A DNA stretch of 64,000 nucleotides from Buttiauxella gaviniae ATCC 51604 (GTDB lineage: Bacteria; Pseudomonadota; Gammaproteobacteria; Enterobacterales; Enterobacteriaceae): contig NZ_LXEP01000008.1 in assembly GCF_001654835.1 (NCBI RefSeq), positions 1 through 64,000 on the forward strand, in the 5' to 3' direction. Below, piece after piece: positions 22,007 through 30,931 of the stretch (its first letter is position 1; every line of letters starts with the position of its first letter). Both the position numbers and the translations under genes were made by a program. Under the pieces are notes generated by a model. That model saw only the letters and a program-made list of their open reading frames with translations, did no database searches and was not told where the DNA came from.

Positions 22007-22024
22007 TGGAAAGAGGGATTTACA
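22007..22024 (-). promoter_or_regulatory. TyrR box upstream of ipdC
   Basis: On the minus strand TGTAAA-TCCCTC-TTTCCA matches the TyrR consensus TGTAAA-N6-TTTACA at 11 of 12 fixed positions. It lies 80-97 bases before the ipdC start. TyrR is the known activator of ipdC in Enterobacter cloacae. Confidence 0.75.
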
Positions 22025-22108
22025 CTTAACCGCGGTGTAGTCTGAAGCCCGTAATGTTGTGAAAACGTATACACTAAGTTGGCATTATTCACTTACCGGG
22101 AAACTAAT

Positions 22109-23098
22109 ATGGTCTATCAGGCAAATCCTGCGCGTTATGAATCAATGGAATATCGTCGTTGTGGGCGCAGCGGACTCAAACTACCCGCCATTTCTCTAGG
22201 TTTATGGCACAATTTTGGCGACAGCACGCTACTGGACAACAGCCGCCAGTTGTTGCACCGCGCATTTGATTCCGGGATTACCCATCTGGATCTGGCCAAT
22301 AACTATGGGCCGCCTCCGGGTTCTGCTGAAGAAAACTTTGGCCGTATCCTGCGTGAAGATTTCCTTCCATATCGTGATGAATTGATTATTTCCTCCAAAG
22401 CGGGGTACACCATGTGGGATGGGCCGTATGGAGATTGGGGCTCGCGTAAGTATCTAATTTCAAGCCTTGATCAAAGCCTGAAGCGTATGGGGCTGGAGTA
22501 TGTTGACATCTTCTACCACCATCGCCCGGATCCAGAAACACCACTTGAAGAAACCATGCGCGCACTGGATACCGTGGTGCGTCAAGGTAAAGCACTCTAC
22601 GTTGGCGTCTCAAATTACCCAGCCGAACTCGCCGCTCAAGCCATTGATATTTTGAACGACCTCGGTACTCCATGTCTTATCCACCAGCCACGTTACTCGA
22701 TGTTTGAGCGTTGGGTTGAAGGCGGTTTACTGGACGTTCTGCAAGAAAAAGGCGTGGGTAGCATTGCCTTTTCTCCCCTGGCTGGCGGCCAACTGACCGA
22801 TCGCTATCTTGATGGTATTCCTGCTGATTCCCGTGCCGCAAGCGGCAGCAAGTTCCTTAATGCTGACCAGCTCACAGATGAAAAACTGGAGAAAGTTCGT
22901 AAATTGAATGATATCGCGCAACGTCGCGGGCAGAAACTTTCCCAAATGGCGCTCGCATGGGTGCTGCGTGGTGACAAAGTTACATCAGTGCTGATTGGCG
23001 CCAGTAAAACCAGCCAGATTGATGACGCAGTCGGCATGTTAGCCAATCGTCACTTTACGGCAGAAGAACTGGCTGAAATTGAAGCCATCTTAGTGTAA
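22109..23098 (+). CDS. Aldo/keto reductase, YghZ-like (L-glyceraldehyde 3-phosphate reductase type)
   Basis: 329 residues from the ATG at 22109; an upstream in-frame TTG at 22079 is less likely. NADP-dependent TIM-barrel reductase. The catalytic set is visible: Asp and Tyr in THLDLANNYGPPPGSAEENF, Lys in IISSKAGY, His in FYHHRPD. The start MVYQANPARYESMEYRRCG parallels E. coli YghZ, which reduces L-glyceraldehyde 3-phosphate and methylglyoxal. yghZ is elsewhere in E. coli, so this may be a paralogue. Divergent from ipdC; reduction of an aldehyde such as indoleacetaldehyde is only a possibility suggested by the neighbourhood. Confidence 0.85.
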   Translation: MVYQANPARYESMEYRRCGRSGLKLPAISLGLWHNFGDSTLLDNSRQLLHRAFDSGITHLDLANNYGPPPGSAEENFGRILREDFLPYRDELIISSKAGYTMWDGPYGDWGSRKYLISSLDQSLKRMGLEYVDIFYHHRPDPETPLEETMRALDTVVRQGKALYVGVSNYPAELAAQAIDILNDLGTPCLIHQPRYSMFERWVEGGLLDVLQEKGVGSIAFSPLAGGQLTDRYLDGIPADSRAASGSKFLNADQLTDEKLEKVRKLNDIAQRRGQKLSQMALAWVLRGDKVTSVLIGASKTSQIDDAVGMLANRHFTAEELAEIEAILV

Positions 23099-23250
23099 CC
23101 GTTATCACTATCTGATTTAATTACGAACTAAATTAGCAAAAAGTGCTCTCCTCAGCGAATTAGGAGTTGTGGTGATGAAACACTTAGTTACCACAACTTA
23201 CTATACCGCTAACAAGCCGCTCTGGCGGTTACCGTGTAAGGGGAGAGAGT

Positions 23251-23607
23251 ATGTTCAGGTCACTGATTCTTGCGATAGCATTACTGGCATCTGCACCAAT
23301 GATGGCGAATGCGGGCGAAATCACCCTGCTGCCGTCAGTTAAGCTTCAAATTGGCGATCAGGATTATCGCGGTAATTACTGGGATGGCGGCGGCTGGCGC
23401 GACCGTGATTACTGGCATCGTAATTATGAATGGCGTGACCGTGGCTGGCATCGCCATGATAACGGCTACCATCGTGGCTGGTATAAAGACCGCGGCCGTA
23501 ACAGCTTTGAGAAAGGCTATCGCGCGGGCTGGAATGATCGTGACGATCATCGTGGCCGAGGCCGTGGCGATCATGGACGTGGGCACGGTGGTGGCCATCG
23601 CCATTGA
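23251..23607 (+). CDS. ypeC: DUF2502 family secreted protein YpeC
   Basis: 118 residues. A signal peptide of about 21 residues (ANA|GEIT) precedes [14 protein letters not shown], then a basic region rich in Arg, Gly, Trp, Tyr and His ending in a [10 protein letters not shown] tail. The N-terminal half matches E. coli YpeC closely. Function is unknown; the His-rich tail could bind metal, and mntH is near, but that is inference. GGGAGAGAG precedes the ATG. Confidence 0.9.
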   Translation: MFRSLILAIALLASAPMMANAGEITLLPSVKLQIGDQDYRGNYWDGGGWRDRDYWHRNYEWRDRGWHRHDNGYHRGWYKDRGRNSFEKGYRAGWNDRDDHRGRGRGDHGRGHGGGHRH

Positions 23608-23620
23608 GGCTAATGATTTA

Positions 23621-23650
23621 AAAATGGGAGCTAAGGCTCCCATTTTTATT
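23621..23650. terminator. Terminator between ypeC and the bestrophin gene
   Basis: AAAATGGGAGC-TAAG-GCTCCCATTTTT with A and T tracts on both sides. It can act for both convergent genes and reaches the bestrophin stop. Confidence 0.85.
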
Positions 23651-24548
23651 ACAGCAATCGATAGTTTTTATCCGGGGTGATTTTTCCAGGAAGCCTCCCA
23701 TCATGGATCATTTCCCGTAAATCAATTTCAATGGTGTTGCAGATAGCATTCAAGGGTAAATCATTATCTTCCCGGCCAAAGGGGTCCTCAAGCTCAGTTG
23801 CAATCGCATCGAGCGCAAGGAGTGCATAAGTGGTAAATAATGAAAAAAGCAGTGAAAGAAACCCAAAGCTGTCGATGATCAGCAATGGATAAATCGCACA
23901 ATAGATATAAATAGTGCGATGTAAAATTAAAGAGTATGCAAATGGGATTGGCGTATTACTGATACGTTCACACCCCCCCTGAATAGTGCTGATATTATTG
24001 AGGTAATGATTAAAGTTCTGGTAATCCAGGGAATTTCGCTTATAGCGAAAAAGCCATTTGCCAATCTCCTGAAGCAAAGCATTACATGGAGTGGCAACAT
24101 TTAGCCTCTCAAGCATAAATGGGGCTTGCGATGTAATCTCCACAGGCATTTTTTCATGCCGCAGCATCGATTTTAATATGTTGCAATAACATACGATAAA
24201 ATTGAGCACGATTCTCATCTCATCTTGGCTAGCTTCTGTTGTGCTTTTTATTTCTCGCATTAAAGATCGAGTGGTAATCAACAAGTCTCCCCAAAGCTTT
24301 CTGGCTTCAGAATAGCGGAGCCATGCTGCATTGTTACGGAAGCCAAGAAAAATCGAAATAGATATCCCAATAAAACCAATTGGATTTTCTTTTGCTTCAA
24401 TACCATGCATATGCAAGAGCGGGAGTAGAAATAGATAAGCCATATTCAACATAGCGAAAAAAAGCAACTGGCGAGAAATCTTCCTCATAATAGACCCTCT
24501 CCATGAGAACAATCTTCTAAACCAGTGTTGCTCAGGCCTGACTATCAT
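23649..24548 (-). CDS. Bestrophin family anion channel (YneE-like)
   Basis: 299 residues. The opening MIVRPEQHWFRRLFSWRGS and the block NPIGFIGISISIFLGFRNNAAWLRYSEARKLWG are diagnostic of the bestrophin/RFP-TM family (E. coli YneE). Hydrophobic segments at about 25-45, 55-75, 205-225 and 225-245 fit the four-helix channel. LEDPFGREDNDLP is the conserved calcium-clasp-like region. Bacterial bestrophins form pentameric ion channels. Its start overlaps the stop of the upstream HycA-like gene by four bases, so the two are translationally coupled. Confidence 0.88.
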   Translation of the reverse strand: MIVRPEQHWFRRLFSWRGSIMRKISRQLLFFAMLNMAYLFLLPLLHMHGIEAKENPIGFIGISISIFLGFRNNAAWLRYSEARKLWGDLLITTRSLMREIKSTTEASQDEMRIVLNFIVCYCNILKSMLRHEKMPVEITSQAPFMLERLNVATPCNALLQEIGKWLFRYKRNSLDYQNFNHYLNNISTIQGGCERISNTPIPFAYSLILHRTIYIYCAIYPLLIIDSFGFLSLLFSLFTTYALLALDAIATELEDPFGREDNDLPLNAICNTIEIDLREMIHDGRLPGKITPDKNYRLL

Positions 24549-24964
24549 TCTTTATCCTTTACACACAAATTTGCCATATATTCATAAACGGGAAGCAATT
24601 TTTGCAAATAATGCTCAAAAACCTGTTTTTTATCAGAAAGTGGTATCACTCCGTCAAGGAGGCCTTGTTGATTAATATATGAAGAGGGTATATCTATAAT
24701 GCTATCCCCTTGTATAAGAGGATGATAGCTAATCATAACAGGACCTAAAAAAACGGTGCGGATAATATTTAGTTGCATTGTACCAAAAAGCTTTATAGAT
24801 AAATTATTACTTTGGCAAATTGCCACCTGGTGATGATATAAACGCTCAGTTAATGTAATATTCTTCAGCAAAACCAATGTATAGTTATTCCATAAACTAT
24901 CCATACTTGTTTTTTTACTATGAATATCAGAAGCGTACTCTTTTAAAGATAGGTATTGCGGCAT
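24545..24964 (-). CDS. HycA-like protein (formate hydrogenlyase regulator family)
   Basis: 139 residues. Compared from memory with E. coli HycA (153 residues), it aligns without large gaps. LWNNYTLVLLKNITLTERLYHH faces QWHIYCNSLVQGITLSKARLHH, and GLLDGVIPLSDKKQVFEHYL faces GMIDGKVNIRDREQVLEHYL. It lacks the HycA C-terminal tail. HycA lowers FhlA-dependent expression of formate hydrogenlyase. No hyc or fhlA gene is in the window. Its last four bases overlap the bestrophin start, so it is the first gene of a two-gene unit. Role here unknown. Confidence 0.68.
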   Translation of the reverse strand: MPQYLSLKEYASDIHSKKTSMDSLWNNYTLVLLKNITLTERLYHHQVAICQSNNLSIKLFGTMQLNIIRTVFLGPVMISYHPLIQGDSIIDIPSSYINQQGLLDGVIPLSDKKQVFEHYLQKLLPVYEYMANLCVKDKE

Positions 24965-25032
24965 ACAAAAAGCTCTCCCACTTAAAATTGAGATTAAATA
25001 TGGCTAATAAAAGGTAATGAATAATGAATTAA

Positions 25033-25938
25033 CTAGTCAGTATTTCCTGTTTTGCTTAGTGCTTTGATGACATCATTATGAAGAATAAAGTCAATGTAAT
25101 TACGCAGCGTTAAAGTGTTATTTTTATTACTGGGATAAATCATCCACAATTCAATTTTCTGCACACTCCAGTCGGGAAGAGCAATTTTAAGCTGACCATT
25201 TTTTAGATAAGACTCCACAATGTACTCAGGCAAAATTGCCATCCCTGTACCTTGTAAAGCTTGTTGCAATATATAAGTCAGATTATCGCTGGTATGCCGA
25301 GAGGTCATTACCAATTTATAACTGCTAGTTTCTTGAGAAAGAGTGACGCTTTTCCATGTTTTATGAGTAATTAAATCACATGTAAGCAATTCATCAGGTG
25401 AACTGACATTATGCTTTTCTGCATACTCCGGCGTCGCAACAATAAATCGGTTAAAGGTTCCCAGGAAGCGTCCAATGAAAGAGTCATCTGAGGGCTTACC
25501 TATTCTGTAAGCGACATCAAAAGTATCGTTAACCGAACCAAAGAATGAGTCCGCAGTGACCAGTTCAAGTTCAACCTGCGGATTTGCTTTCAAAAACTCA
25601 TGGTGAGGAGCAGGTAAGGCACTGTACATGAACCCCGGAGGCGCTATTATTCTTAATTTGCCATTTGGGCTTTCACGTAATAGCTGAATGAGTTCATCAG
25701 CTCTAAATGCAACATCTATCACTTCCTGACAGTATCGCAAATAACTTTCACCTGCATATGTCAACGAGATCTTTCGCGTTGTTCGATTGAGCAAACGTAA
25801 ACCAAGATATTCTTCGAGTTCACTTATTTGCTGGCTGACGCGAGATTTCGTCATATTCAATTCTTCAGCGGTTCTTGTAAAATTGCCGTTTTTTACCAGC
25901 GCGGCAAAAAGAGCCATATGATTAAAGTGCTTGAACAT
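25033..25938 (-). CDS. LysR family transcriptional regulator
   Basis: 301 residues. Winged HTH at about 18-60 (FTRTAEELNMTKSRVSQQIS, ELEEYLGLRLLNRTTRKISL), then a periplasmic-binding-type effector domain. It resembles the large group of LTTRs (AaeR/DmlR-like) with the AGESYLRYCQE helix. It is divergent from a 65-residue membrane protein and upstream of, but not clearly joined to, the HycA-like/bestrophin pair (68-base gap, same strand). Its target is most likely one of these. Not named. Confidence 0.88.
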   Translation of the reverse strand: MFKHFNHMALFAALVKNGNFTRTAEELNMTKSRVSQQISELEEYLGLRLLNRTTRKISLTYAGESYLRYCQEVIDVAFRADELIQLLRESPNGKLRIIAPPGFMYSALPAPHHEFLKANPQVELELVTADSFFGSVNDTFDVAYRIGKPSDDSFIGRFLGTFNRFIVATPEYAEKHNVSSPDELLTCDLITHKTWKSVTLSQETSSYKLVMTSRHTSDNLTYILQQALQGTGMAILPEYIVESYLKNGQLKIALPDWSVQKIELWMIYPSNKNNTLTLRNYIDFILHNDVIKALSKTGNTD

Positions 25939-26119
25939 GACAAAACCCTGATGTTTCTAAACGTCAGCATAAATCATACATAACATAATGCGGGATGGAC
26001 AGTGCTGATTGTTCAACAAATCACACCTATTTGTTCTTAAAGTAGTAACTAATCAACAGAGTCTTAATAGGTATGATTACCTGTGCTCGGGGACCAATAT
26101 ACAGGGGGGTTTATAAATA

Positions 26120-26317
26120 ATGTGGACCACGATAGCGAATAGAAAACTACTGAGCATTCCGCTTTTTGGAATATTAGTGCTCAATACGATTATTGACATT
26201 TTCTTAGGTGCTATTGCACTAGGGCATCACAACTTTATGATTGTCGGTGTATTGGCAATCGCATTTGCGATTCAGGGAATGTTTATGTTTCGAGTTAACA
26301 GGAACATATTCTTTTAA
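26120..26317 (+). CDS. Small hypothetical membrane protein
   Basis: 65 residues with two hydrophobic segments (about 10-32 and 38-56) and short basic ends (NRKLL, RVNRN). An AGGGGGG run lies 11 bases before the ATG, a slightly long spacing. Not recognised. Divergent from the LysR gene, a common layout for a regulator and its target. Confidence 0.55.
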   Translation: MWTTIANRKLLSIPLFGILVLNTIIDIFLGAIALGHHNFMIVGVLAIAFAIQGMFMFRVNRNIFF

Positions 26318-26380
26318 CTCATCAGGGGAAGCGATATAAATAAACGCAACTACATGAATGAACTTATAAAGATGTAACCC

Positions 26381-26402
26381 GCGACCACAAGTGTGTGGCC
26401 GC
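26381..26402 (-). terminator. Hairpin after mntH
   Basis: GCGACCACA-AGTG-TGTGGCCGC, one mismatch in nine pairs, between the 65-residue gene and the mntH stop. There is no U-tract on either strand, so it may not terminate on its own. Confidence 0.35.
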
Positions 26403-26416
26403 AGAGCACTATAAAT

Positions 26417-27655
26417 CTACAGTCCCAAAGCCGTACCAACTAGCAGCCACAGGTTAAGCGCCACCACTATAGCCACAATCACCCACCCCACATGTTTTAC
26501 CAGCCGGGTATTGACGAGATCGCCCATCAATTTTTCATTGCTGGTGAAAATCAGTAGCGGCACCAACGCCAGTGCGATACCAAAACTGAGTAGTACCTGG
26601 CTCATCACAAGGACGCGGGTTGGGTCAAGCCCCATCAGGATGACAATAAATGACGGTGCCATAGTGACTGAGCGGCGCACCCACAGGGGGATGTAGAAGC
26701 GAACAAACCCCTGCATCACAACCTGCCCTGCCAGAGTACCGACAACGGTTGACGACAGACCCGCCGCGACCAGACTCAAACCGAATATAGACGCCGCTGA
26801 ATGACTCAAAAGAGGTTCCAGCGTGAGGTATGCCTCATCGAGATCGGCAACGCCGGTATGACCTGTGAAGTGAAACGCCGCGGCGGCGGTTGCCATCATC
26901 GCCAGATTTACAAACCCGGCGATCGTCATTGCGATACCCACATCCCATTTGGTCGCGCTGTAACGTTCGGCGCGATTGCCTTCGTGCATATGTTGGGTCA
27001 GCGATGAATGAAGATAGATCACATGCGGCATAATTGTCGCCCCCAGAACCCCGGCGGCCAGAAACACCGCTTCGCTGGTCGGCAAGCTTGGGATCAGCAT
27101 CCCTTTACCTAGTTCAGCCAGTTTGGGCTGCGAGAAAATCAATTCAACAATGTAAGCCGCAGCCACAAACAGCAGCAAACCACCGATGACTTTTTCCAGC
27201 GGTTTCTGGCCGCGCCGTTGCAGCATCAGTATAAGGAACGTTGCAATCCCGGTCAGCACTGCGCCCTGGAGTAACGAAACGCCCAGGATCAATTTAAAAC
27301 CAATCGCAGCACCAATAAACTCCGCCAGATCGGTCGCCATGGCAATGATTTCGGCTTGTATCCAGTACAACCACACCACCGGGCGCGGATAGTGGTCACG
27401 GATCTGCTCCGCGAGGTTCTTGCCGGTGGCAATCCCCAGTTTTGCCGAGAGAATTTGGATAAGCATCGCCATCAGGTTTGCCCACACCACTACCCATAGC
27501 AATTTGTAGCCAAAACTTGCCCCGGCCTGGATGTTGGTCGCAAAGTTGCCGGGATCGATATACCCGATAGCAGCGATAAAAGCCGGCCCCATCAACGCCA
27601 GGCGTAATCTGCGCGCTGTGCGGGTACCACTGTTGTCAACGCGACTGTTTGTCAT
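26417..27655 (-). CDS. mntH: Manganese/proton symporter MntH (Nramp)
   Basis: 412 residues from the second of two adjacent ATGs (27655), which has better spacing from AGAGG and matches the E. coli length; the first ATG is at 27658. Eleven membrane segments. The metal-site motif of helix 1 is IDPGNFATN and that of helix 6 is [12 protein letters not shown]. Imports Mn(II), and Fe(II) less well, with H+. An MntR box and a Fur box lie upstream, matching dual control known in E. coli and Salmonella. Confidence 0.96.
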   Translation of the reverse strand: MTNSRVDNSGTRTARRLRLALMGPAFIAAIGYIDPGNFATNIQAGASFGYKLLWVVVWANLMAMLIQILSAKLGIATGKNLAEQIRDHYPRPVVWLYWIQAEIIAMATDLAEFIGAAIGFKLILGVSLLQGAVLTGIATFLILMLQRRGQKPLEKVIGGLLLFVAAAYIVELIFSQPKLAELGKGMLIPSLPTSEAVFLAAGVLGATIMPHVIYLHSSLTQHMHEGNRAERYSATKWDVGIAMTIAGFVNLAMMATAAAAFHFTGHTGVADLDEAYLTLEPLLSHSAASIFGLSLVAAGLSSTVVGTLAGQVVMQGFVRFYIPLWVRRSVTMAPSFIVILMGLDPTRVLVMSQVLLSFGIALALVPLLIFTSNEKLMGDLVNTRLVKHVGWVIVAIVVALNLWLLVGTALGL

Positions 27656-27667
27656 CATCTGCCTCTG

Positions 27668-27689
27668 AGATATAGCCTTTGCTATGTTT
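27668..27689 (-). promoter_or_regulatory. MntR operator of mntH
   Basis: Interrupted palindrome with core ATAGCCTTTGCTATGTTT. By my recall of the E. coli mntH site (arms AAACATAGC and GCTATGTTT around a 4-base centre) it differs at two positions in the left arm. It is 13-34 bases upstream of the mntH start, where binding would block the promoter or initiation. Confidence 0.8.
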
Positions 27690-27703
27690 CAAGCTATCAA
27701 AAA

Positions 27704-27718
27704 TGAGAATGATTATCA
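27704..27718 (-). promoter_or_regulatory. Fur box of mntH
   Basis: TGAGAATGATTATCA matches the 7-1-7 Fur consensus TGATAATNATTATCA with one mismatch. It lies just upstream of the MntR box. Confidence 0.75.
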
Positions 27719-27902
27719 AATCCATTTAAAATGCTTAAACCGATTATTTTGATAGACGGAAACAATGAGGAATTTGCAGTGACAATTTTATTGCCAGTTA
27801 ACTTTCATGAACTGCGGCAAGCACTATGTTAGAGATATGTGCGTTGACGCAACTTTTACCTTCTTTACTTAACATAGCAGAAATGTATGGTTGATCACTA
27901 AT

Positions 27903-27918
27903 TTTGAGTTTGGTCACA
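27903..27918 (+). promoter_or_regulatory. CRP site upstream of nupC
   Basis: TTTGA-GTTTGG-TCACA matches TGTGA-N6-TCACA at 9 of 10 positions, about 100 bases before the nupC start. nupC is a known CRP/CytR target in E. coli. Confidence 0.55.
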
Positions 27919-28013
27919 GGACATCACTATAGTGTGCGATTAGTCTCGTTTTCTTATTGCTTGTTTCATAGAATGTGCAACGAAATTAAACCTGCCTCAT
28001 GTTTGGAGCAAAT

Positions 28014-29201
28014 ATGTCCCGCGTTCTTCACTTTGTCTTAGCGCTTGCCGTGGTAGCGCTACTTGCTTTATTGCTAAGTAGCAACCGTAAGCAAATTCGT
28101 ATTCGCTTTATCGTTCAACTGTTAGTGATTGAACTCATTCTCGCCTGGTTCTTCCTGAACTCAGAAATCGGTCTGGGCTTTGTGAGAGGTTTCTCAGAAA
28201 TGTTTGAGAAACTGCTGTCGTTCGCTAACGAAGGGACAAACTTTGTATTCGGTAAGATGAATGACGAAGGACTCGCCTTCTTCTTCCTGAAAGTACTCTG
28301 CCCAATCGTCTTTATCTCCGCGCTGATCGGGATATTGCAGCACATCCGTGTTCTGCCGATTGTTATCCGCTTTATCGGTACCGTTCTGTCTAAAGTGAAT
28401 GGTATGGGTAAACTGGAATCCTTTAACGCCGTAAGCTCGCTGATTCTGGGACAATCAGAAAACTTTATCGCCTATAAGGATATTCTCGGCAAGATGTCGC
28501 GCAACCGCATGTACACCATGTCCGCTACGGCCATGTCTACCGTGTCCATGTCGATTGTCGGTGCTTACATGACGATGCTCGAGCCAAAATATGTGGTCGC
28601 CGCGCTGGTGTTGAACATGTTCAGTACCTTTATCGTACTGTCGCTGATTAACCCTTATCGCGTTGATGAGAGCGAAGAAAATATCCAGATGTCTAACCTG
28701 CACGAAGGCCAAAGCTTCTTCGAAATGCTCGGTGAATACATTCTGGCAGGTTTTAAAGTTGCGATTATTGTTGCAGCGATGCTGATTGGCTTCATTGCCT
28801 TGATTGCCGCACTGAACGCACTGTTTGCAGCAATCTTCGGCATCTCCTTCCAGGGCATCCTGGGTTACATCTTCTACCCGGTAGCCTGGGTGATGGGTGT
28901 TCCGTCGCATGAAGCATTGCAGGTTGGTAGCATCATGGCCACCAAACTGGTTTCCAACGAATTCGTTGCGATGTTGGATCTGCAAAAACTGGCCGGTACG
29001 CTTTCCCCACGTGCGGAAGGTATCCTGTCAGTGTTCCTGGTGTCGTTTGCCAACTTCTCTTCTATCGGGATCATCGCTGGTGCGATTAAAGGCCTGAACG
29101 AAGAGCAAGGTAACGTGGTTTCTCGCTTCGGCCTGAAACTGGTTTACGGCGCAACTCTGGTGAGTATTCTGTCAGCATCTATCGCTGGTCTGTTCTTGTA
29201 A
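28014..29201 (+). CDS. nupC: Nucleoside:H+ symporter NupC
   Basis: 395 residues from the ATG at 28014 (GGAG 6-7 bases before), matching E. coli [11 protein letters not shown] here as [11 protein letters not shown]; the frame extends five codons upstream. Concentrative nucleoside transporter with the family motifs [20 protein letters not shown] and VSNEFVAM. Imports pyrimidine nucleosides and adenosine. It lacks about five residues relative to E. coli around [10 protein letters not shown]. Confidence 0.96.
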   Translation: MSRVLHFVLALAVVALLALLLSSNRKQIRIRFIVQLLVIELILAWFFLNSEIGLGFVRGFSEMFEKLLSFANEGTNFVFGKMNDEGLAFFFLKVLCPIVFISALIGILQHIRVLPIVIRFIGTVLSKVNGMGKLESFNAVSSLILGQSENFIAYKDILGKMSRNRMYTMSATAMSTVSMSIVGAYMTMLEPKYVVAALVLNMFSTFIVLSLINPYRVDESEENIQMSNLHEGQSFFEMLGEYILAGFKVAIIVAAMLIGFIALIAALNALFAAIFGISFQGILGYIFYPVAWVMGVPSHEALQVGSIMATKLVSNEFVAMLDLQKLAGTLSPRAEGILSVFLVSFANFSSIGIIAGAIKGLNEEQGNVVSRFGLKLVYGATLVSILSASIAGLFL

Positions 29202-29211
29202 TTCTCACAAT

Positions 29212-29244
29212 AAAAAGCCGGGGCAATTTGCCCCGGCTTTTTTA
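29212..29244. terminator. Terminator after nupC
   Basis: AAAAAGCCGGGGC-AATTT-GCCCCGGCTTTTTT. Very strong stem with T and A tracts on both sides, so it can serve both nupC and the convergent cyclase gene. Confidence 0.92.
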
Positions 29245-29254
29245 TGCCTAATTT

Positions 29255-30895
29255 CTATGCCTGGCTAACACCATCATCCTGCCAGCAGACCTGGTTTCTG
29301 CCTCGTTGTTTAGCGGTATACATCCGCATATCTGCAAGCGACTGGATTTGCTCAAGCGAGCACTCTGGAAGCTCACTGTAGGCCGCAACCCCTAACGAGG
29401 CAGTGATTTGTAACTGCGTACCGTCATCGAGGAGCAGAGGCGATGATTCAAGCTCCCACTTAATTCTTGTCGCGACCATAATCCCCGCTTTGAGGTCGGA
29501 ATTTGGCAGGAAAATGCAGAACTCTTCACCGCCGATACGCCCCAGAATATCCTGGCTGCGAACCGCACGCTGAATGCGCTGAGTCGCATGCACCAGCACA
29601 TTGTCACCGACCTGATGCCCGTAAACATCGTTCACTTTCTTGAAGTGGTCGAGATCTAATTGCACAAGTGTGTAATCTACATAATCAGGGCTAATTTGTG
29701 ATGTTTTCTCAAAGAAGCCACGGCGGTTAAGTGCGCCGGTCAAGTCATCGTGAAGCGCATGGTGCTGCATTTCACGCTGCAAGTTCCCCATATTGCGCAC
29801 CAGGCGGCAAATAACTCGGTGCGATCCCCAAAGGAAAAGCACGAATATTCCCCACATCGCGATCAACAGGATACTGAAACGGCCAAAATCTTCATGTAAA
29901 CCCTGGCTTAGGGTTTGGGTACTGATCAGTACCGAGCGCGTGCCAACAACTCTGCCAAAAGTGATGAATACCGACCCATCGCGCATCGTGCCGCGCGATG
30001 AGACTTCAAGCATCTGGCGAATAGTTTGTAGATGCTTAGCAGTGAGTTGAAATTGATTGCTCGACCCAACGGTACCGGTGAGTGGGATTAGCCGTTCATC
30101 AAACAGTTGGTAAGCACTCTGCGTATCTTCCGGTAATGACGCCGCAAGGAATTTTTGCACCGCATCATTTTCAAACGCAATCCCCAGAAGACCTATCCAT
30201 TCACCACGAAAATCGACAGGAATGGCGGCATTAACCAGAGTGTCATCAGTTTTAGCGATATTCTGCCGTGTCCAGAAAGGTTCTCGCTGTGGATTGAGCA
30301 ATGGCGAAGCCAGCACGAAACTACCCTGCTCTACTTGCGGGTTGTAACTGCTCACTAATAGTGAATTCATCTCCTGGGATAGCGAGACAATAAATTCGCC
30401 ATCGCGTGAGATGTAGTACAAATCTGCAGTCAGTTCATTGGCCCCTGTCGCTAACGGGAAAAGACCTTGAATCTTCCGCAATGCATAGAGCTGCTGGCGG
30501 ACTTGTAGCGCGTCCTCGCCGTGAAATGCGCTGTCTTCGGTAAGCGTATCGGGCAAAGGTAACTCGCGGATCCACAATGGTGAATCACCAACATCACCTG
30601 TAATTTCCGAAGGAACAGTTGCCACACCAGGGAACAAAGGATCGTCCATCGCTTCAATAAAAATTCGTTTTAGGTAGCGAAGGTTATCAACTTTGTACTG
30701 TGCTTTACTTTCGATTCTGGCAATCACACTTTCGAGGTGACTAAGCTGGCTTGTACGGTAGCCATGGCTAAATAGCTGTCCTTGCTGCCAGAATAAAAAA
30801 GTGGTCAGCGCAAAAACAAAAATGAAAACCAGATGGATAACCCGGAGTGTTTTTGCCATTGGCAGGCGAAATCTATTCGCTAAAGAAGTGCTCAC
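29255..30895 (-). CDS. Diguanylate cyclase with periplasmic sensor domain
   Basis: 546 residues from a GTG with AAGGGG about 7 bases before. A membrane segment at about 18-38, a periplasmic region of about 300 residues (probably Cache-like), a second membrane segment near 345-362 and a C-terminal GGDEF domain. The active site is GGEEF at 455-459 and the inhibitory I-site RSQD is at 446-449, so it should make c-di-GMP and be product-inhibited. It lies 36 bases downstream of pdeA on the same strand. E. coli has no cyclase between nupC and pdeA. Confidence 0.9.
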   Translation of the reverse strand: MSTSLANRFRLPMAKTLRVIHLVFIFVFALTTFLFWQQGQLFSHGYRTSQLSHLESVIARIESKAQYKVDNLRYLKRIFIEAMDDPLFPGVATVPSEITGDVGDSPLWIRELPLPDTLTEDSAFHGEDALQVRQQLYALRKIQGLFPLATGANELTADLYYISRDGEFIVSLSQEMNSLLVSSYNPQVEQGSFVLASPLLNPQREPFWTRQNIAKTDDTLVNAAIPVDFRGEWIGLLGIAFENDAVQKFLAASLPEDTQSAYQLFDERLIPLTGTVGSSNQFQLTAKHLQTIRQMLEVSSRGTMRDGSVFITFGRVVGTRSVLISTQTLSQGLHEDFGRFSILLIAMWGIFVLFLWGSHRVICRLVRNMGNLQREMQHHALHDDLTGALNRRGFFEKTSQISPDYVDYTLVQLDLDHFKKVNDVYGHQVGDNVLVHATQRIQRAVRSQDILGRIGGEEFCIFLPNSDLKAGIMVATRIKWELESSPLLLDDGTQLQITASLGVAAYSELPECSLEQIQSLADMRMYTAKQRGRNQVCWQDDGVSQA

Positions 30896-30931
30896 AAATC
30901 AGCCCCTTGATTATATGCTCGCAACATACTG

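Noticed and set aside
23309-23680. 123-residue frame overlapping ypeC and its antisense partner
   Set aside because: Low-complexity Ala/Ile/Val translations of the repetitive ypeC codons; ypeC has the signal peptide, ribosome site and homologue.
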